Positions 21,082 to 31,599 of a DNA stretch of 64,000 bases are shown here, piece by piece. Below the pieces are notes generated by a model. It did no database searches. It saw only the letters and a list, made by a program, of their open reading frames with translations, and was not told the DNA's origin. The position numbers and the translations under genes were made by a program. Each line of letters starts with the position of its first letter. Within the stretch, counting starts at the first letter, position 1. The stretch comes from Fasciolopsis buskii. Lineage: Eukaryota > Platyhelminthes > Trematoda > Plagiorchiida > Fasciolidae. Location: positions 1 through 64,000 of the forward strand of contig LUCM01009232.1 in the NCBI GenBank assembly GCA_008360955.1, written 5' to 3'.

Positions 21082-23330
21082 GGGTTTCGCGACTTTTCTT
21101 TGCGAATGCATTCACATGTTTGCTTCATTTTCTTCGTGGTTTTTGTGAGCTAAATACACAGACATGGGTGCACACACAGGTGAGGAGTCCAACACTTATT
21201 GTCATTTTATTCATTTCGTCACTGATCTGTGGCCTAGTCAGATCAGCTTGTCTTTCGGAACAACTCAGCTCGCTTCGGTGTGTGTTTGCATTCTTATCCA
21301 TCCATAGGTGCACTTTCACACATGTGGTGGTTTGTACTCGTGGCCATGTACCGCTCCCATAATCCCCCTTCTATACCACCCGTGACATAGTTGTGTCCAA
21401 AACAAATTAGAAATCCAGTCGCATCTACTTAACCTCTCCCAGAATCACGCGACTGGGCTAGGGTAATGTGATAGTGGATTTGCATTTTATTCAGAAACGT
21501 CTTTGTCCGGTTCCATTTTGCTCCGTATTTTTGTTGTTGATTACCCCTGGTTAAGGGTCACTTGTACGGGCCTCGTAGACTAGTTATGATAAATCGGATG
21601 CAACCGTATCCACTAATAAATTGGTGCAGCTCGTCAATCTTTTTTGTTTGTGTGTTTTAGGTTGGGGTGGGGTGATGAGAAATAATTTTCTCAGACTGGT
21701 AGAATTTCGCGCCGATGGTGTTCTCATTTCAGCTGAAATTGATGTACTTCGTGGTAGGGCTCTAGAAAAATGGACATCTGGTAATCTACAATGTTGATTT
21801 GTCCAAAGTAAGAATTTCAGACTTCCCTGTTCAATCCTGCTTGATGATGCTTTTAGAGGTTACATTCTTCATCGCACCTTTGCCTTTCTGGGAGTTTTGA
21901 GAGCGATCTAATCATCGTTTATGACCGAGTGCCAGGAACTAGCAATAAATCAGTTCATATAGGGGTGTTCCTTCATAACTTGAATACGAGAAATCCCTAA
22001 ATTGGGTCGTTCGCTGTTAAACGATTGGTTTTTTGCGGATCTAATGGTCGCCATTAGTTTTCAAGAGTGCAATGATCCCTACCTTTTTATGATAGTTTTC
22101 TCGGTGACGTAGATCCCAGACAAGTGGTTTACTGCTCAGTATTTACCAACTATCGACTGAATAATTGTACCTCGTTAGCGAATCTGCGGTCGAGGCCAAG
22201 TCTCTTTCAAAATTTCAAAGGGTTCTGCTTGCCAAAATTTATTCTTTATTGTCCTATTGAGCTGAAGGTAATATAAGGTAATAGCATCAGTAATAACAAA
22301 GATAATGACATCAATATTGCTAATGTTCGATTTAATAAATAGTGTTTTGAAACGTATGCAGTTGTGTGACATGAATGGCTTGTTCTTGAACTGGTTCACA
22401 CCAAGTGAAGGGTTTGCATTTGAGATAACAGTTACTCTCATCTTATTAACCTCAAGTTTTGCGGAAAAAATGCAGAAGCGGAAGTCTCGTTCACGGCGAT
22501 TTACTCCAGAAAGGGTTTTAGAAATTTTCCATTTAACGGTCGTATGATTATAACCAAAGTCGGAAGACGTCTGGCAGCAGGCTATACGTAGATTTACGAT
22601 CTTGTTATTGTAACACTGCTTTAGGTCTATAGTCCGTATAGTTTATGCCATGTGTCACATAAACCTTCGCGAGGCGCTTTATGGACCTGAACGTGAGTCA
22701 TAAATAAACAAATATGTATAAGCTTCCGTCGAATGATTAAAAAATCCAGGAATTAATCGGTCACAGGACTTCATTGTTTCAGGTTTGATAAAACGTTAGA
22801 CCTTGTCTTATTTCGTTGTTAGTATGGTAGTGTTTGTGGTACAATTCTGGAAACTTGCACGATAATGTAATGACTGAAATAAGCCCTCACGCTGGACTCA
22901 GATCATCTGATAAGAATAAATTCACTCATTTTCCTGTCAATTTTGTTTCGTTAGAACGTTTTGTTTCATGTTTTACGCTGTTCCAGAACCTGCGGAATCG
23001 TGTTGTTTTGCTTTCCAATTGTGCCCCGTTTTGTTCGTTTCAGCATTAATTCCTCATTATTGCTACCATTAACTGCATAATGTAGCACAACAAACAATTG
23101 CCATGCATGCGCACTTTAGTACAGCTGTTTATTCAGTATCAAATGCAGCAGAAAACAGCCCAGGCACGAGTTATTTCTCCTGTTATTTTAATCCAGTCTT
23201 TAGGAAAAGAAGCTGAATGACTCAGCTGCTCCGGAAACCTCTCGGGATAAGAGGAGAATTCACTCGACAGGAAAGCTTGAATCAAACAAACAGTAGGACG
23301 ATCCTAACTGAAAACGTCACAGCACTAGGT
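21082..23330. other. No certain feature
   Basis: Open frames near 22305-22547 (plus, ends in a basic stretch KMQKRKSRSRR) and 22834-23049 lack paired splice signals. No transposon motif recognised. Confidence 0.3.
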
Positions 23331-23576
23331 TCACTGGAAAATGTGGGCTGACAGGGCAAGTATGATACGCAAAATAGCATGCGAGTTGACCGCAAGCGGA
23401 GCTGGGGCGTACAACAGGGGGTAGTTCAGGCAGTCGTACACGCTTAACGATTTGACACTGTCCCACTCCGACAGTATACGTGTCGCACACCTTGAATTAA
23501 CGTGTCGGTTTTCAGATCCTATTTCAAAAAGTTCCCCGTTGTTCCCCTTATGCCTTCTTTCAACTATAAGTAGTAT
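23331..23576 (-). CDS. Candidate terminal exon, minus strand
   Basis: On the minus strand the acceptor ggagcccacag is followed by 81 open codons in phase 0 and a TGA. The product is well mixed (LLIVERRHKGNNGELFEIGS; then SLSVYDCLNYPLLYAPAPLA). The frame also stays open upstream of the acceptor. No family recognised; a transposon origin cannot be excluded. Confidence 0.35.
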   Translation of the reverse strand: MLLIVERRHKGNNGELFEIGSENRHVNSRCATRILSEWDSVKSLSVYDCLNYPLLYAPAPLAVNSHAILRIILALSAHIFQ

Positions 23577-25090
23577 CTGTGGGCTCCACCATACCAGTAT
23601 GGTCTTCATATGATCACAACCCTTGTGTTCGATGAGTGTCCCAAAAGTCACTTACTCCCACACACGTGCGGACTGGAAATAACGTCGAAAATGGAAGGCA
23701 CTGAATGTACAACTAAGCTGCTCCATTAGTTAGCAGTTTATAAAACCATGGAATAGAGTTAAAATAGGATTTGCACTCGTTTTTTGCGCTGTTTCTGTTC
23801 ATCGTCACATCCAACTTGTTCTTAGATTACTTTACCTGAATGATCGATTCAACTCAATGTTTTGCTGAAAATACTCAACATTTCCGCAACCCTTTAAATG
23901 GTATTTCCAACGATGGGCTTTTCTCCGGATACCTGATATGTATCCTACATTGTGAACAGTTGTTCAAAAAAATACTTTCTGATCCCACAGAACCGCACAA
24001 CCATTTACGATTTTGAATGTTTCTTCAGATATCAGTCTATAGTGAATTCGAAAAGCCTCTATATAGGTACTTGGGCTTTACGGGTTATTCGCCAAGAGTT
24101 CGACTTTATGGACTTTTGGATGCCTAAATTGAGGATTGCGTTTTATTCTATTTCGAACAGAGTTTGGAGTACTCAATTACATACTGTGCGCTACGCTTTT
24201 CAGACCATTCGTTTTTTTCATGTTTTCCTCCTCGCCGCTATTTCACCTAGTCCACATCATAACTGTGAATTCATGATGAATTTAAATACTTCATGAATTT
24301 AAATACCATATATTTGTTCCGTAGTTCACACTGGCAACATACGTAATCCTTTCAAAGAATGCAGTTTCAACTCACTACCGTCACTGGATATTAATCTCTC
24401 GCGTTTGATTCCAACCTTGCCATGAGAGTGGTTACTCGAAACGTGTTCGAACTATCTTTACCGAAAACCCTGTTTTAGTAAGGCAGCAAAATTCACAGTT
24501 CATTCATTGATCAAGTGATATTTTGCCCAGTTCCATTTAAATGGACATCAGTCAAAATTTCTCTCACTCAATCCACTTGATGTTCAGGTCATCATTTAGA
24601 ATACTAAACGTGGGAATGTGTTATCCTACTAGATGCGTATGACACTTTCTCTCTTGGGTTTATCAGTCGCATTTTCTGTTTTATTGCTTGCTTTCTTCAT
24701 CCTTGTTCGAAAACGTGTCATAAATTTTTGACTAACACCTTTGGAATGGTTCAATTTTATCTGCTTCACTGTCCAACGTCTGTTTAGACCAACAGAAAGT
24801 GCCCGACCGGCCATTGTAAGCTGAACGTTTGCTGACCTCAAGTCTTTCAAGGCAAAGAACAGGTTGACGGAGTTAATTGCTTTTCAATAAAGGAAACCAA
24901 AAGTAGAAATTTTGAAATCTTTGAATGAGCTAGTGAGAAAACCTTTTCAGTCACCAACTGTGACTTGAAGACAATATATTTCCAGTTTCCACCTATCCTT
25001 TTGTCGGATTCACTCCTCGGGCGGGCTCCCAAAATTGTCAGTGCGCCAGGTTAAACGGCATCAAAGATAGAGAAAACATGAAGAAAATGG
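23577..25090. other. No certain feature
   Basis: Contains open frames on the minus strand at 24629-25032 that overlap in two frames and could hide a small basic terminal exon, but borders are not clear. A direct repeat is listed separately. Confidence 0.3.
24276..24306. repeat. Short direct repeat
   Basis: The 14-mer atgaatttaaatac occurs twice, three bases apart. Confidence 0.9.
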
Positions 25091-25102
25091 ATGGCATCAA
25101 AG
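25091..25102 (+). CDS. Possible LYRM7 first coding exon
   Basis: ATG plus three codons (M-A-S-K) end exactly at a GT (GTATTG), leaving in phase 0 as the exon at 26023 needs. The family usually has only two to five residues before the position encoded at the start of that exon, so the length fits well. The donor is only fair and a twelve-base match is weak evidence. Other upstream ATG exons are possible. Confidence 0.3.
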
Positions 25103-25848
25103 GTATTGCGCATAGTCAATATGTGGCCGCTCTTCTACTTTTCCACACACTCATGCACAAAACAGCCCTGATTCTTGCTTCTTTGCCCAGCAACTGAACG
25201 GTGTGCTGACGCATCGATAATATATCCGTATTTTCCATCTGATTGCATGCGTCCTATTTTTAATCATGGTGATGTTTTTGCTGTTCTTATCTGGGTTCGC
25301 CAGAATCGTCTAGTTTACCGAGCCGATCATTGATATTGTTTGCGTCAGATGCTTCTTATTTATTTTCTGTCCGAATGAAACTCACTAGCGTGGCTTGTGG
25401 ATGGAAGCTCCTCTGGAGCTCACACCCCTGTGTGCCATTTTATCTGTCTGTTAGCTCATTTGTCACATCAACCTCACACAATGTTCGATGTCTGTCACTG
25501 GTTGTCGGCATTACCCATTCGTCCTGCGTAAATGACCAACTCCTGATTAAGGTTGCAATGCGGTGAAGCCATCAACAAATAATCCACAGATCTGCGCTTG
25601 ATTTGTTCCCTTTCTTGTTGTCCGAACTTCCGTCTTGTCATATTTTAAGCGTAACCATTCACAAGACCACTAAGCTCATATAGAACCTTGAAGGGTTACT
25701 TGATTGCAGGGTCGACAAGAGTTGCGGTTGAGATTCAAATAAGGTGCGGCATACAAGACACCAGTAGGGAGTAATAACGGCGCAGACTCAAGCAAGCTGT
25801 AACGAACGATATGATCTCCCAACATTCAATCACAGATTATATCAGATT

Positions 25849-25910
25849 CCGAGCTCGAACTCAGGATTCATAATAATTAACAGTGGTAAGCATGTTGCAC
25901 GCCCACTATT
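25849..25910 (-). repeat. tRNA-like SINE fragment
   Basis: On the minus strand a B box (GAGTTCGAGCTCGG) lies at 25849-25862, and an A-box-like GTGGGCGTGCAA lies about 40 bases before it. No cloverleaf can be drawn, so it is a SINE remnant rather than a tRNA gene. Confidence 0.4.
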
Positions 25911-26022
25911 GTTTTGTCAAAATCAAATTTTGTGATATGGTTTTCTCTTAGTTTTGTTCGCAGTTTGCCAGGGATATTGTTGACAATGATAGTCATATAT
26001 TCTTGTTTCTTTTCTCTTTCAG

Positions 26023-26095
26023 GCATTAAAAGTTCTCAGGGGTTTGCATCGTACTTGCCGCGTGGTTTTTGCTGGCGATGTCAATGCAATCGAAG
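26023..26095 (+). CDS. LYRM7 homologue, N-terminal exon
   Basis: LYRM7 (yeast Mzm1) is a mitochondrial-matrix LYR-motif chaperone that holds the Rieske iron-sulfur protein before it joins respiratory complex III. This exon runs between a strong acceptor (tcttttctctttcag) and a GTTGGT donor. It encodes 24 residues plus one base: ALKVLRGLHRTCRVVFAGDV then NAIE. This matches the family's N-terminal helix, where the human protein has VKVLQLFKTLHRTR and VFKND. The LHRT core is kept. It leaves in phase 1, and the leftover G joins CC of the exon at 29633 to make Ala, recreating the conserved EAARI. The intron in between is 3.5 kb. The start codon must lie in an upstream exon. Confidence 0.8.
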
Positions 26096-28742
26096 GTTGG
26101 TTATCCTTTGTTCTCCATATGTGACTTAACCTGATTATGTGTTGGTTTTTCTTGGTTCTACATTCACTCAGTGATTTCATGTGCGTGATCCGCGGATATA
26201 TTGACGGTAAATAGGAGTGCATTTGATTTGTGTTGTCATATGTGAACTCTTCGAAATCTTGCGTGTACTTAGGAAAACCATTCTGATTAAGGTTTCCCCG
26301 CCAATCACGTGCATAGGTCAAACCACCCTTCTGGAGTTCAGAAATAATCTACCTTTGTAGTCTGAACAGTCCTGCCTCTCGTGTCTCGGATATCTCTCCG
26401 AAGCTCGTGGTGTGCCGAAGGTTGTTAGCTACGTTTAGTCAATAACTTGATAAAACGGTTTTGATGCATCAACCAGCGGGCTGATTGGTTTAGGCTGAGC
26501 TCGACTACCAGGATACATCCAGGAGCTGTTTCCACTAGATGGTTTGATACAGTGGGCATTTTTCCTTTAGTTGTCGATCCCAGTGGTTTTCAACATGGAT
26601 ATGTTTCTGGTTCAGCTTGGTGAGTACGCAAGTCTTTATTAGCTTATCCACCATTGTTTTGTTTATTTATCTCTCAAGTGTTGCAGGATAGTCATTTAAC
26701 CACGAACCCATCGGTTCAAAATTCATTTTGTTTATCCCTTTTCCTTACTGTGGAATAATCCAAAACGTCTTTTGTGCAAAAGAATTCAGCAGTTTTTCAA
26801 TCAGCATGTGTTTTCACACGTTGCTTCTGACAACTGACTGATTTCTGCAATCTGGTTTGAATCCTGCTTGTTAGCACAAGAAAAACGCCAGTATCTGTTG
26901 GATCGAATGCCGCAGTCTTTTTGAATTGAAAAAGCACTGTTGGCACTATACTCCTGTCCCAGTCTCATGGACTTGACATTTGACGGCGATAAAAGGCTAA
27001 ATTATGCGAAATCAACCTTATCTGTGCGCACATGCGGCATTTGCCTCTTAACTCTGTTGGACTGGAATAGGCTTTGAAGATCGCAAAATGCATGAATGAA
27101 CAGTTCCCCGTCAGGAATCTCCGAACGATTGTCGAATTCAAATTCAGGCAACATTTTTCCCTTAGGAATTGCTACCGACATTTTATGCCAAGAATGTCAC
27201 TGAGTGGTGTGTAATTGCTTGAACAGTTCGATTGCTTAGGTAGAATTTTGTCTAGGAGTGAATATTGTCCAAGTAATATCTTAACAAGTGCATCAGAATT
27301 TTGTTTTCCGTGTTTACGCAGGCTGTTGAGTATGTTGGATGATTTTGACACTGTTTAGGTAAGAACGTATCCGTTAATGTCGACATTTGGTTCGTATTTG
27401 AAACCAATGAAAGCTCTATTCATCTGCTTGCAGTCATCTACCATGTATGGCCAGTAAGTCCCCATTGTGATTTGCCAGTAGTTGGTAGCCAGCTCGTTTG
27501 GTTTGGCTTTACCCAGCAAGCTTAAGGTGTATTTGGGACTTGACGGATTCACTCAACACCCAAGAATTTCTGACCAGTTTGATTAATTTATTGAGGCGGC
27601 GTATCACAGGAATTGTGTTCTTCTGCGCTATTCGTTTTTTATCGTTGCGATCAAAGGCATCGAAAGACAGTTCGTTTTTATAGCTAGTGTTTTACTGTCA
27701 TCTCACTGGCGACACGCGACATACAGACTTATACAACAAAAATGCAGCAACATTCCTTTTGACAACTGAAATCTGTAGTACTTGAAGCATGCGAAATGCT
27801 CCGAGTTATTTAGTGCACTTCCAAACTAATCACTGGTGCATTGGTACTTCACATTTTTTATTTTACGGTATCCTAGCTATTGTTCGAAACCTTGATTTGT
27901 TGGACGGCGGATTTTTTCGCTTGTTATCTCCATCACGGTGATCAGTCCAATTTGTGCCGTTTCACCTTGCTAAAGACAATGATTTGGTTATTCAACAGTT
28001 ATTTGTGCTTGAAATGTGTTGGAAAGATTGCAGATTGCTAAGTACATCTAAGTGTGAAAACGTTGGTCCCGATTGTATTCAGGGGGAACCGATGGAACTC
28101 ACGAAATGCCGACGTGCAGGTGGCTTTCATACGTGAATTCCAGTGTCACTGGAATTCAAGATGTTTCGTATTAAGATACGTTCATCATGAATTTTTTCTT
28201 CTTCCAAGATCCCAAGTAACGTTGTTAGATTACAACACCTAGATTCGAATATTTTCATGACGTCGACTGAATACGTCGTTGTGATTGACCTGCCGCTCTG
28301 TACTAGTGGACACTGCACTAGTGTCAACATAATTTTTAGTTACTAAGCAGGCTGACACAGCGTGAAGGCGTCCTTGATAATACCTTCGTGTGTTTGAGAA
28401 TTGCAACAAGGCCGCTTTTTGCTTTGGCCAACAATTCATCAGCGTAAATTGACCCTAAGTAGGTTAAAATATGCGGCCCTGCGCTATTGCTTTGTTTTTA
28501 TCGTTACACATTAACTTACTGTGGTGTTCGAATTATCATTGAGCACTCTCAGTGATTGAGTGTAATTTCTGCTTGGATCGAAATTCAATCGTTTTTTCCT
28601 TAGCGGAAACCATTGATCGGACGTAAGCATCGGCATCCTCCATTTCGACGACATTCATTTACATTGTCAGCTTAGAGCCTAGGCTATGGCGCCGACCAAG
28701 ACGGGACGTCTGTTGAATTAACTCTATTTTTTGTCTTCATAG

Positions 28743-28775
28743 AAATGGCCGAGCCACTGTATCCGGCTACCACGA
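28743..28775 (+). CDS. Possible alternative first exon
   Basis: A fine acceptor (ttttttgtcttcatag) lies two bases before an ATG, and ten codons later a GTAAGG donor follows (28776). The frame reads MAEPLYPATT and leaves in phase 1, the phase accepted by the LYRM7 exon at 29633. It could be an alternative first exon of LYRM7, or the first exon of another gene reached by spliced-leader trans-splicing, which flukes use. At 33 bases, chance is a serious alternative. Confidence 0.3.
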
Positions 28776-29632
28776 GTAAGGAATGAGTTTGCCAATCTAA
28801 TTTAAAGACCAAAGTTTGTGGCTGTTGGTAAAAACATGACACAAGATGGCCTACTGAAGGTAATAAATCTCGATATTACCTCTACATCTCCAGCTAACGC
28901 TGTCTCGCACTTCTGATCGACTCTAGAAACCAGTGTATCATTTCCTCCCCCTCTTGAAGTGCGGGCTCCACCTTTTTTGTTGGCTTTGGAAGTATAATCT
29001 TGGTAATCTACCTTCCTGATGACTGAATCCAGTTTAGACACCTTTTGATCAGTTCTGACGAGGGATACAATGCTGCCAGGGCTTCCAGTATAGCTGGCTT
29101 CTGAGAAATTCGGCCCATATATTTTCGCTGATCAACGATATCTCAAAAGGAAGTAAAAGCCGAAGTCCTATATACTGGCTAGCTACATTTGCCAAGTCAG
29201 TGTACCACCATCTTATTCATAGTGAAAGGTTATTGATCAGGCAAAGGCTTGATGTGTCGTGGAAGCTGCTGCATTTTTGAAATCACCTGCTTGATGATAG
29301 TGATTCCGGCTGATTTACTGCTGGTAGCCAGTTCCGTGACCGTTCTTGTGTCCTCTTTCAGGTAGGAAATAGCTTTACCCCTGTGTTCAAATAGTTACCA
29401 ATCATCGTAGTTCTATCATGCATTCGTTTAAATAGCACGAGAGATCACATTTACTTTCAACCACGAAACAATTTATCTCAAACCTCGAGTCTTTATTTTC
29501 TGTAAATCCACCACTTACCAACAACCTTATTTGATCTCACTATTCTTTCTAATGGCTCTGACTTGTAATAATGGTTACGATTTGCCTTTTTTCTATGAAG
29601 CAATTTTTCTCACTGTTGTTTTTGCTTCTAAG

Positions 29633-29703
29633 CCGCTCGGATACGCATTCGATTGGAATTCGACGCTCACCGTAATGAAACAGATCCACAAAAAATCGAC
29701 GAG
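29633..29703 (+). CDS. LYRM7 homologue, middle exon
   Basis: A 71-base exon with the acceptor gttgtttttgcttctaag and donor GTAAGA. It enters in phase 1 and leaves in phase 0. It reads ARIRIRLEFDAHRNETDPQK followed by IDE. The human family member has ARIKINEEFKNNKSET and KKIEE in the same place, so the R-I-x-I...E-F pattern and the N/K-x-E-T...K-I segment are conserved. With the previous exon the junction reads AIEAARIRI. This is the strongest family match in the window. The helix belongs to the LYR domain that contacts the client protein. Confidence 0.82.
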
Positions 29704-29923
29704 GTAAGAACAGGAAAGATCTCTGATTATTTTAAGGACTTGAAGTTCCCATTGGATCTTTTCTTAGGTCAATCGCGAATTCTTAACTGAAATTCAATTG
29801 GGAGTGCTTTTGCATGGAGATTATTATTTACTGCCTCATTAAAGTTAAAACTCCTTTTATTGGATCAGTTTCTCTTTAATGAGTTATTTTGACTAACTCT
29901 GTTCAGTCTGCCATGTACTTCAG

Positions 29924-30106
29924 GAAACCTGGACTGTCCAGTCCTTGTTTCATTCCATATGTAATATACACGCGAAGCAGTACTTTTCGATGGGGTCTAC
30001 ACTTGACCCAGGACAATCTGAAATAGTCAAGGGGATACGAGATGAACTTGAACCGAAGCCTGGGTCTGCGCTTGTGACACCTAGTACATCACAAGATTAT
30101 GATTGA
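29924..30106 (+). CDS. LYRM7 homologue, terminal exon
   Basis: Acceptor gccatgtacttcag, then 60 codons in phase 0 to a TGA at 30104-30106. The phase fits the end of the middle exon. The product starts ETWTVQSLFHSICNIHAKQY and ends in a polar, acidic tail (KPGSALVTPSTSQDYD). It has no clear match to the C-terminal part of the vertebrate protein (ELMKIGSDVELLL and on), so either this region has diverged or a further exon lies between. An alternative acceptor 17 bases upstream would change the phase. Combined with the two upstream exons the protein would be roughly 110 residues, close to the family's usual length of about 100-120. Confidence 0.6.
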   Translation, partial: ETWTVQSLFHSICNIHAKQYFSMGSTLDPGQSEIVKGIRDELEPKPGSALVTPSTSQDYD

Positions 30107-30750
30107 GGGATACATAGATAATTGTTGCGTACTTGAGTCTTCAGTTCGAAGTTCGGTTTCCTCAGTGAATGCCGTGGTTACGTTCACATGTGTACCTGAG
30201 GTGTACAATATCTAACTATTATCTAAGGTTCAAACCAAATTAAGCAACCAAATTTGCAGTGGTTTCGCGTCACACATCTCTTTTTGCCAACCACTTGTGC
30301 AGCCTTCAAATGCAATCCAAAACCAATGACTAGATAAACATCCGAGAAGCGGGACTTTAGAATTTTTGTGTCGGTTTATTCTAGTGGCGATTAGACGTTG
30401 ATGCAAGCGAAGACCTGATTTCATGACTTATTGAGGACAACATGCGAGTGAACTTAACTCGATAATTTGGGTCAATACAGAGGAGAACTGGTGTATGCAG
30501 TGATGGCGCACACTCGCCTGCAGGTGAATGACTCGAGTTAAACCCTTTGAGGGGGGCGGGCTGTACTGAAGATCCATCACTGGTGAGCTTTAATGAGATG
30601 GAAACTCCAACCTAATGCTTCTCAAATGTTCGGTTGTTCGTAACCGTTAACCTTTCACCGAGGTGTTGTTTTTTTACTACCCGACACCACCGTCTATCCC
30701 AGAGAGGAGATAAAAAGAAACAAGGTGCGACCAATTAGAAGATAGTCAGT
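30107..30750. other. No recognisable feature (LYRM7 3' flank)
   Basis: Follows the LYRM7 stop. I see no clear AATAAA signal close to the stop. Open frames on the minus strand are short. Confidence 0.35.
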
Positions 30751-31400
30751 TGATGTTGATAGAAGATAGAAGATTTCGAATTCAAAAGCGCCACCATCGA
30801 TTTTGGTGATCTCGTAGACCCTAACACGGGGGTTTTATTGGGTCTGCACGAGGCAATCCTTTGCCGAAGGTTTCCAGACCTTTTGCTTTATTAATCATTA
30901 GTAATCTCGGTTCATCTTCCGACTAGTACTTCTTCGGATAACAGCGTATACTAAGGTAATCGTTTTGTGGGTATGCACAAAACATGTCTCGACCACCTTA
31001 ATCTATTTACATTCAGGCCGTGTCGAATAACTATGTGATCAACAAATTCGAACGCAGCTTTCAGATCACGAAGGATATGGGGGTGGGAGTCTACAGAAGG
31101 TGTGCCTGTATTCTAAGATTCTTTGCAGAGTGAATAGGTGGTCAGTGCCAGGCAGGACGAAAACCGGCTTATTTTTGACGCATGCACATTTCGCGGACAC
31201 TGCGTAATTGGTTAAGATGGATACCCGCGAGCAGTTTTGATGTGGTGTTTACCGAACTAATTCTTGTCATTTTCACATGAGAACCTAACGCCGTTCACAT
31301 AAAATCGGTACATCACCACCATCGTTTAGCGTTAAACAGCAAGACAAGCACCACTGGCTGCGGCATTTTCTCTAGAGTTACGTGCTTCTGTAGGAAGAAC
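30751..31400 (-). mobile_element. RTE-type LINE fragment
   Basis: On the minus strand, pieces of two conserved blocks are visible. One is the segment leading into ILRDLKAAFEFVDH at about 31030-31080, matching the RT palm block FLDLKAAFDSVDR. The other is LRWSRHVLCIPTKR at about 30960-31000, matching LRWLGHVLRMPxxRL. The region between the blocks is deleted, so this is an internally deleted copy. Its left end (gatttcgaattcaa.agcgcca) recurs at about 61707, suggesting the element's 3' tail. Confidence 0.6.
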
Positions 31401-31599
31401 AGATATACAAGAGACAAGAAATGGATCTATATAGGCAGGGAAAGATGAGAATGCTGCAGTAGCCAACACAATCTAAATGTACAATGCAATTTTTAATCAT
31501 TCTGACAACACGACCTTCAGTGTTCACGGCTTGCTGCCATATCCTTCAGCTTATCCAGTCAGCTAATTGACGGGTCTTTCGGACCCCAATCACGAAGAC

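Noticed and set aside
26571..26619. A 49-base segment with a good acceptor and a GTGAGT donor inside the LYRM7 intron
   Set aside because: All three frames are open, so it carries no coding signal. Its length would break the phase between the LYRM7 exons on either side.
27355..27552. Minus-strand frame with a YWPYMVDDCK segment, first taken as an integrase zinc-binding domain
   Set aside because: The His and paired Cys ligands of that domain are absent and no neighbouring pol motif is readable. It could also be an orphan exon, but the borders are unclear.
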